Positions 6,308 through 9,460 of a stretch of 9,460 nt of DNA are shown piece by piece. Position 1 is the first letter of the stretch, and every line of letters begins with the position of its first letter. Origin of the DNA: Acholeplasmataceae bacterium UBA6190. Lineage in GTDB: Bacteria; Bacillota_I; Bacilli_A; Acholeplasmatales; Acholeplasmataceae. The stretch lies in assembly GCA_002422045.1 (NCBI GenBank), contig DITG01000095.1, forward strand, positions 1-9,460. Direction: 5' to 3'. The position numbers and the translations under genes were made by a program. Under the pieces are notes generated by a model that was not told the DNA's origin, made no database searches, and saw nothing but the letters and a program-made list of their open reading frames with translations.

Positions 6308-7103
6308 CTTCTCTTGTCTTAACGTCCTTTAAAGTAATCCATTCCATCGCTCCGTTTTCCACGTAGCGTACTCTGAGTTTCTGTGCAATGATGTTCATGT
6401 CGATGACTTTTCCGACACCTTTTTCAGTGGTGATCAGTTCATTCATATCCGGCATGATTTTCTTCAGTTCCGTATACGTTTCATCTTCGTACTTGATGCA
6501 GCAGAGAAGCTTGCCGCAAACCCCGCTAATCTTTTGAGGGTTTAAGGCTATATTTTGATTCTTCGCCATCTTGATGGAGACGGTATCAAATTCGCCGATG
6601 AAAGTCGTGCAACATAAGATGAGTCCGCAAGGACCGATTCCGCCAATCATTTTGGCTGCATCTCTGGGTCCGATTTGTCTCAGTTCAATTCTGGTGTGAT
6701 AGATTTCAGAGAGATCTCTGACGAGATTTCTGAAATCGACACGATTTTCCGATTCGAAGTAAATCAGAAGTCTTTTGCGGTCGAGTGTGTATTCTGCACC
6801 GAGTACTTTGATTTCAAGCTCGTTTTCGATTGCGAGATGTTTCGCTTTGTCGATGATGCCTGCTTCAAGTGTCTGATTGTATGCGTCTTCTTTGATGTCT
6901 TGTTCGGTCGCCTTTCGAATGATCGGTTTCAATTCCGATGTCAGATCGGTTTCTTTGATTTCCTTGAACAAATACACTTTACCTATTTCAATCCCTCTGG
7001 AAGTTTCCACCACCACAAGGTCTTTTTCGATGATTTGGATACCCTGATATGAAAAGTAATATTTCTTGCCTGCTTCTTTGAATTGGACTAAAGCAACGTT
7101 CAT
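6300..7103 (-). CDS. ricT: PSP1-domain regulator RicT (YaaT)
   Basis: RicT is a cytoplasmic protein that in B. subtilis joins RicA (YmcA) and RicF (YlbF) in an Fe-S-containing complex assisting RNase Y-dependent mRNA maturation. The 267 residues contain the PSP1 core, with RGIEIGKV near the N-terminus, LRQIGPRDAAKMIGGIGPCG, and two cysteine clusters: C159, C164, C165 and C196, C201, C202. These correspond to the Fe-S ligands of the family. Length matches Bacillus YaaT. The start at 7103 follows AGAGGTG by about 5 nt and lies 4 nt after the holB stop, the conserved holB-ricT order. It overlaps trmN6 by 8 nt. The ricA and ricF partners are not in the window, so complex formation is inferred. 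Confidence 0.96.
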   Translation of the reverse strand: MNVALVQFKEAGKKYYFSYQGIQIIEKDLVVVETSRGIEIGKVYLFKEIKETDLTSELKPIIRKATEQDIKEDAYNQTLEAGIIDKAKHLAIENELEIKVLGAEYTLDRKRLLIYFESENRVDFRNLVRDLSEIYHTRIELRQIGPRDAAKMIGGIGPCGLILCCTTFIGEFDTVSIKMAKNQNIALNPQKISGVCGKLLCCIKYEDETYTELKKIMPDMNELITTEKGVGKVIDMNIIAQKLRVRYVENGAMEWITLKDVKTREDA

Positions 7104-7107
7104 TACT

Positions 7108-8052
7108 TCACCTCTTTCTCTCTATGATGTAAGACAGACGGTCTAAAACGAGTTCTAAGTTGATGAAATAGGTTTGTTGTTCAAGGACATCTTGAATTTC
7201 TTCAATGATGTCATTGATATCCTTGATACTCATCAAATCGCTCATATATTGAATCTGTTCTCTTAAAAACTGATATGTGATTTCCTGATGCGCCTTGTAA
7301 TGCACAAGGTCTAAAAAATAGAGTAACAATAATTCTAAAAAATTCTTGAAGAAATCCCGCTCTTGGATGAGCAGCCCACTCTTTTGCGTGAACAAGAGGG
7401 GATATGATATATCCTTTTTACCCCAAAGGGTTGCGATATCTTCGATGAACTGCACAAGTTCCATGAAATTCGGATTTTCAGAAAGCACCGTCGCTTCTTC
7501 TAGGTTCTTCGTGATGTAGGGTGCAAGTGTTGCGAGTTTCTCATCGACGCCAAGCGTCATCAATTCACGTTCAAGATCCTTTTCATCAATCGATTTCAGA
7601 TGGATGATCTGGCTTCTCGATTGTATGGTTCTCAAGACATCATCGATATTTTCAGTGAGCAAGAATCCATAAACGGTTGCTGAAAGTGGCTCTTCCATGA
7701 ATTTAAGAAGTGAGTTTGCTGCGGAGACACTGATCTTTTCAATGCTCTTGATGACATAGATTCTCGGTCCTGAAACCAAAGACGATTTGGAAAACTCCGA
7801 TTGAAGCGCCAAGATTTGCTCTTTTTTGATCGATAATCCATCCGGCTCGATGACCATCATGTTCGGCACCTTACGCTCTTTGATCTGAAGTTTCAGATGT
7901 GGGGATTCCGGACGATTCTGATTTAGAATCAGATAGGAGACGTCATCAACCAGTTGTGATTTCCCAGAACCTCTTGGTCCGCTGATCAGATAAAGATGTG
8001 CCAGACGGTTCTTTAGAATCGTCTGTTTGAAGAAGTAATACGCCCGTTTCAT
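7108..8052 (-). CDS. holB: DNA polymerase III delta' subunit (clamp loader)
   Basis: This AAA+-type component of the replicative clamp loader works with tau/gamma and delta to load the beta clamp. The 314 residues show Walker A GPRGSGKS (25-32), IEPDGLSIKKEQI (68-80), the helix AANSLLKFMEEP (111-122), and IQSRSQ (143-148), where clamp loaders usually have an SRC motif. The four-cysteine zinc module normally lying between Walker A and the EPDG.SIKK segment is absent; the region at 43-64 holds no cysteine. The C-terminal region is helical, as expected for the collar domain. The ATG overlaps the tmk stop as ATGA, so translation is probably coupled; no strong ribosome site is seen. Family assignment is firm from motifs plus the tmk-holB-ricT context. 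Confidence 0.94.
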   Translation of the reverse strand: MKRAYYFFKQTILKNRLAHLYLISGPRGSGKSQLVDDVSYLILNQNRPESPHLKLQIKERKVPNMMVIEPDGLSIKKEQILALQSEFSKSSLVSGPRIYVIKSIEKISVSAANSLLKFMEEPLSATVYGFLLTENIDDVLRTIQSRSQIIHLKSIDEKDLERELMTLGVDEKLATLAPYITKNLEEATVLSENPNFMELVQFIEDIATLWGKKDISYPLLFTQKSGLLIQERDFFKNFLELLLLYFLDLVHYKAHQEITYQFLREQIQYMSDLMSIKDINDIIEEIQDVLEQQTYFINLELVLDRLSYIIERKR

Positions 8053-8651
8053 AAGGCTTTTTCAATCCGGTTCATGATTTCATCCATGATGAAACTGATG
8101 GGCTGATTGCCATCGATTTTCACGATGCGATCGGGATACATCTGACAAACCTTCAAGTATCCTTCACGAACTTTGGTATGGAAACTGAACTTTTCTTGGT
8201 CCAAACGGTCATATTTGTCTCTATTCGAGATTCTCGATAATCCAATTTCAGGATCCAAATCGATATAGAATGTCAGATTGGGCATGTTTCTTCTGGCATA
8301 ATCGTTGATGGATAGCACAAAATCAAACCCCAAATCTCTGGCATGTGCCTGATAGGCTAAAGATGAATCCAGGTACCTGTCACAAAGTACCATCTTTTGT
8401 TCTTTTAAAGCTGGTAATATCACTTCATCTAAGTGTTGTGCACGAGATGCAGCAAGCAGGAGTGCTTCGGTGTAAGGCGTCACACCGGTGTACTTAGGAT
8501 TCAAGATGACATCACGAATCGCTTCACAAATCAAGGATCCGCCTGGTTCGCGGGTGGTGACAACATCAAAAGAGACGCGCAGTTTCGCAGCGATTTCTCT
8601 GATCAAAGTTGTTTTGCCGGTACCTTCTCCGCCTTCAAATGTGATGAACAT
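8049..8651 (-). CDS. tmk: Thymidylate kinase
   Basis: Tmk phosphorylates dTMP to dTDP with ATP, an essential step in dTTP supply. From the chosen start the 200 residues contain the P-loop EGGEGTGKTT (6-15), the dTMP-contacting REPGG, the DRYLDSSLAYQ segment, and a lid-like region with RDKYDRLDQEK. The start at 8651 gives FITFEGGEG directly, as in most family members, and AAGGAG (8665-8660) stands 8 nt upstream. An in-frame ATG at 8675 adds eight residues but has no ribosome site and lies within a probable -10 box. The stop overlaps holB as ATGA. It follows truA by 33 nt. Unlike B. subtilis, no yaaQ or yaaR lies between tmk and holB. Confidence 0.97.
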   Translation of the reverse strand: MFITFEGGEGTGKTTLIREIAAKLRVSFDVVTTREPGGSLICEAIRDVILNPKYTGVTPYTEALLLAASRAQHLDEVILPALKEQKMVLCDRYLDSSLAYQAHARDLGFDFVLSINDYARRNMPNLTFYIDLDPEIGLSRISNRDKYDRLDQEKFSFHTKVREGYLKVCQMYPDRIVKIDGNQPISFIMDEIMNRIEKAL

Positions 8652-8659
8652 CGGTATCT

Positions 8660-8665
8660 CTCCTT
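8660..8665 (-). promoter_or_regulatory. Ribosome binding site deciding the tmk start
   Basis: AAGGAG on the minus strand, 8 nt before the ATG at 8651. It selects the 200-residue Tmk over the longer frame from 8675, which has only AT-rich sequence upstream. Confidence 0.8.
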
Positions 8666-8673
8666 CTACACTC

Positions 8674-8682
8674 ATTATATCA
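8674..8682 (-). promoter_or_regulatory. Possible internal promoter (extended -10) before tmk
   Basis: The minus strand reads TGATATAAT (8682-8674), a perfect -10 hexamer with the TGn extension, between the truA stop and the tmk ribosome site. The hexamer 17 nt upstream (GTTCGA, 8702-8697) is not a good -35. Initiation near 8667 would leave an mRNA leader of only about 15 nt with the ribosome site at its very 5' end. A chance match in AT-rich spacer is possible. Confidence 0.35.
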
Positions 8683-8684
8683 AA

Positions 8685-9407
8685 CTAGTAATAGATTCGA
8701 ACCAGGAACAATCCTCTGGACTCTGCGGTTTTCCCTGCAAGTGTCCGGTCCTTGGTCAAAAGAATCTCGGAAATGACTGAAACCTCTTTACGACCCATCC
8801 CGATCTGAATGAGCGTTCCCATCATGGAACGCACCATATATTTCAAGAAACTCTTTCCATGAAATGTGAAAACGACATGTTTTTTCGTTTCCTTCATGGT
8901 TGCTGAAAAAATGGTTTTTTCAGTGGGTTTACCTGGGACTAACTGACAAAAACCTCTGAAATCATGCGTACCCACCAGATCTTGCATCGCAAGTCTCATC
9001 TTCTCGAAATCTAAATCTTTCACGTAGACTTCATAGTTTTTTGAGAATGCGGAAGACGGTTTTTTAGCAATCACGTATTTGTAGACCTTGGATTTGGCAC
9101 TGTGTCTGGCATGAAAGTCTTTCTTGACCTTCACCACTTTTTTCAAACGGATATCGAGTGGCATTCTGTCATTGACGCCTCTTACCCAAATGTCAGATGG
9201 CAAGTCAATTTCTGAATCAAAATGAAAGACTTGCCCAATGGCGTGAACGCCTTTGTCGGTTCTGCCTGCACTATGAATCTTGATGTCTGTCTGAGTCATC
9301 AGACGGAATGCCTTTTCAATCACTTCCTGAATGCCTGTCCCATTGTTTTGGGACTGGAATCCGGCGTAATTGGTGCCATCATAACTCACAACGCCTTTGT
9401 ACCTCAT
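8685..9407 (-). CDS. truA: tRNA pseudouridine(38-40) synthase
   Basis: TruA converts uridines 38, 39 and 40 of the tRNA anticodon arm to pseudouridine. The 240 residues show the N-terminal SYDGTNYAGFQ (8-18), the catalytic motif AGRTDKGVHA (47-56) with the nucleophile Asp51, HARHSAKSKVYKY after residue 98, the TGF-type segment GTHDFRGFC, and FLKYMVRSMMGTL near the end. Length is typical for bacterial TruA. The ATG at 9407 follows AAGGTG (9418-9413) by 5 nt and overlaps the preceding gene's stop as ATGA. Placement after a probable ecfT gene is the common Bacillota arrangement. The TAG stop lies 33 nt before tmk. Confidence 0.98.
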   Translation of the reverse strand: MRYKGVVSYDGTNYAGFQSQNNGTGIQEVIEKAFRLMTQTDIKIHSAGRTDKGVHAIGQVFHFDSEIDLPSDIWVRGVNDRMPLDIRLKKVVKVKKDFHARHSAKSKVYKYVIAKKPSSAFSKNYEVYVKDLDFEKMRLAMQDLVGTHDFRGFCQLVPGKPTEKTIFSATMKETKKHVVFTFHGKSFLKYMVRSMMGTLIQIGMGRKEVSVISEILLTKDRTLAGKTAESRGLFLVRIYY

Positions 9408-9460
9408 GAAATCACCTTGATGTAGATGATCGCACCCAAAAATGCGAGCACCATGAAAAG
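9404..9460 (-). CDS. C-terminal end of a membrane protein, probably EcfT
   Basis: Only 18 codons remain before the TGA at 9406-9404, which overlaps the truA start as ATGA. The tail is strongly hydrophobic (LFMVLAFLGAIIYIKVIS), consistent with a last membrane helix. In many Bacillota the gene directly before truA is ecfT, the transmembrane subunit of energy-coupling-factor vitamin transporters, so that is the best guess. The sequence itself proves only a membrane-type C-terminus in an overlapping gene. Confidence 0.6.
   Translation of the reverse strand, partial: LFMVLAFLGAIIYIKVIS

Noticed and set aside
6702..6737. 9-bp inverted repeat GATTTCAGA/TCTGAAATC around an AGAGATCTCT palindrome
   Set aside because: Falls in the middle of ricT in conserved coding sequence; no regulatory context.
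8813..8832. GCGTTCC/GGAACGC hairpin
   Set aside because: 7-bp stem within conserved truA codons; no T-tract on either side, likely chance.
8903..8923. Perfect 9-bp inverted repeat CTGAAAAAA/TTTTTTCAG with a TGG loop
   Set aside because: It lies inside truA coding sequence (EKTIFSA), is AT-rich with no U-tract beyond the stem, and does not look like a terminator.
1..9460. CRISPR arrays, tRNA/rRNA genes, insertion sequences, defence or toxin genes
   Set aside because: No direct-repeat arrays, tRNA-like cloverleaf genes, transposases or such families were seen on either strand.

Overview
The window is a compact bacterial segment with every supported gene on the minus strand, so it reads from right to left. 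Proteins and gene order are of Bacillota/Mollicutes type: a B. subtilis-like tmk-holB-ricT-trmN6-rsmI-metG order, a T-box leader, and strong GGAGG ribosome binding sites. Tryptophan is encoded by TGG and TGA is used as a stop, which argues against Mycoplasma/Spiroplasma (code 4). An Acholeplasma/Izemoplasma-like or Erysipelotrichia-like lineage fits, but the genus is a guess.

Right block (9460 to 4358): the last residues of a membrane protein (probably EcfT), then truA, tmk, holB, ricT, trmN6, a small TerB-like protein and rsmI. Neighbours overlap by 1 to 23 nt or are 4 to 33 nt apart, so this is almost certainly one operon. It combines tRNA/rRNA modification (TruA, TrmN6, RsmI), dTTP supply (Tmk), the replicative clamp loader (HolB) and an RNA-processing factor (RicT). 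An extended -10 box just before tmk may be an internal promoter. No terminator was seen after rsmI.

Middle block (4316 to 1487): a clear promoter, a complete T-box leader of about 225 nt with a likely AUG specifier, then metG and a YitT-family membrane protein overlapping it by 8 nt, closed by a strong intrinsic terminator. Both genes should therefore respond to charging of tRNA-Met.

Left block (1494 to 1): a probable promoter, an ABC-transporter ATPase, and an ABC-2-type permease coupled to it by an ATGA overlap and cut by the window edge. The last 80 bases carry a perfect 25-bp inverted repeat whose outer arm ends exactly at base 1. This is either a fold-back assembly artefact or a real palindrome inside the permease gene.

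The window looks mostly like housekeeping chromosome. I see no clear novel defence or mobile system. The items most worth checking are the edge palindrome, the T-box-controlled YitT protein and the TerB-like protein in the operon.
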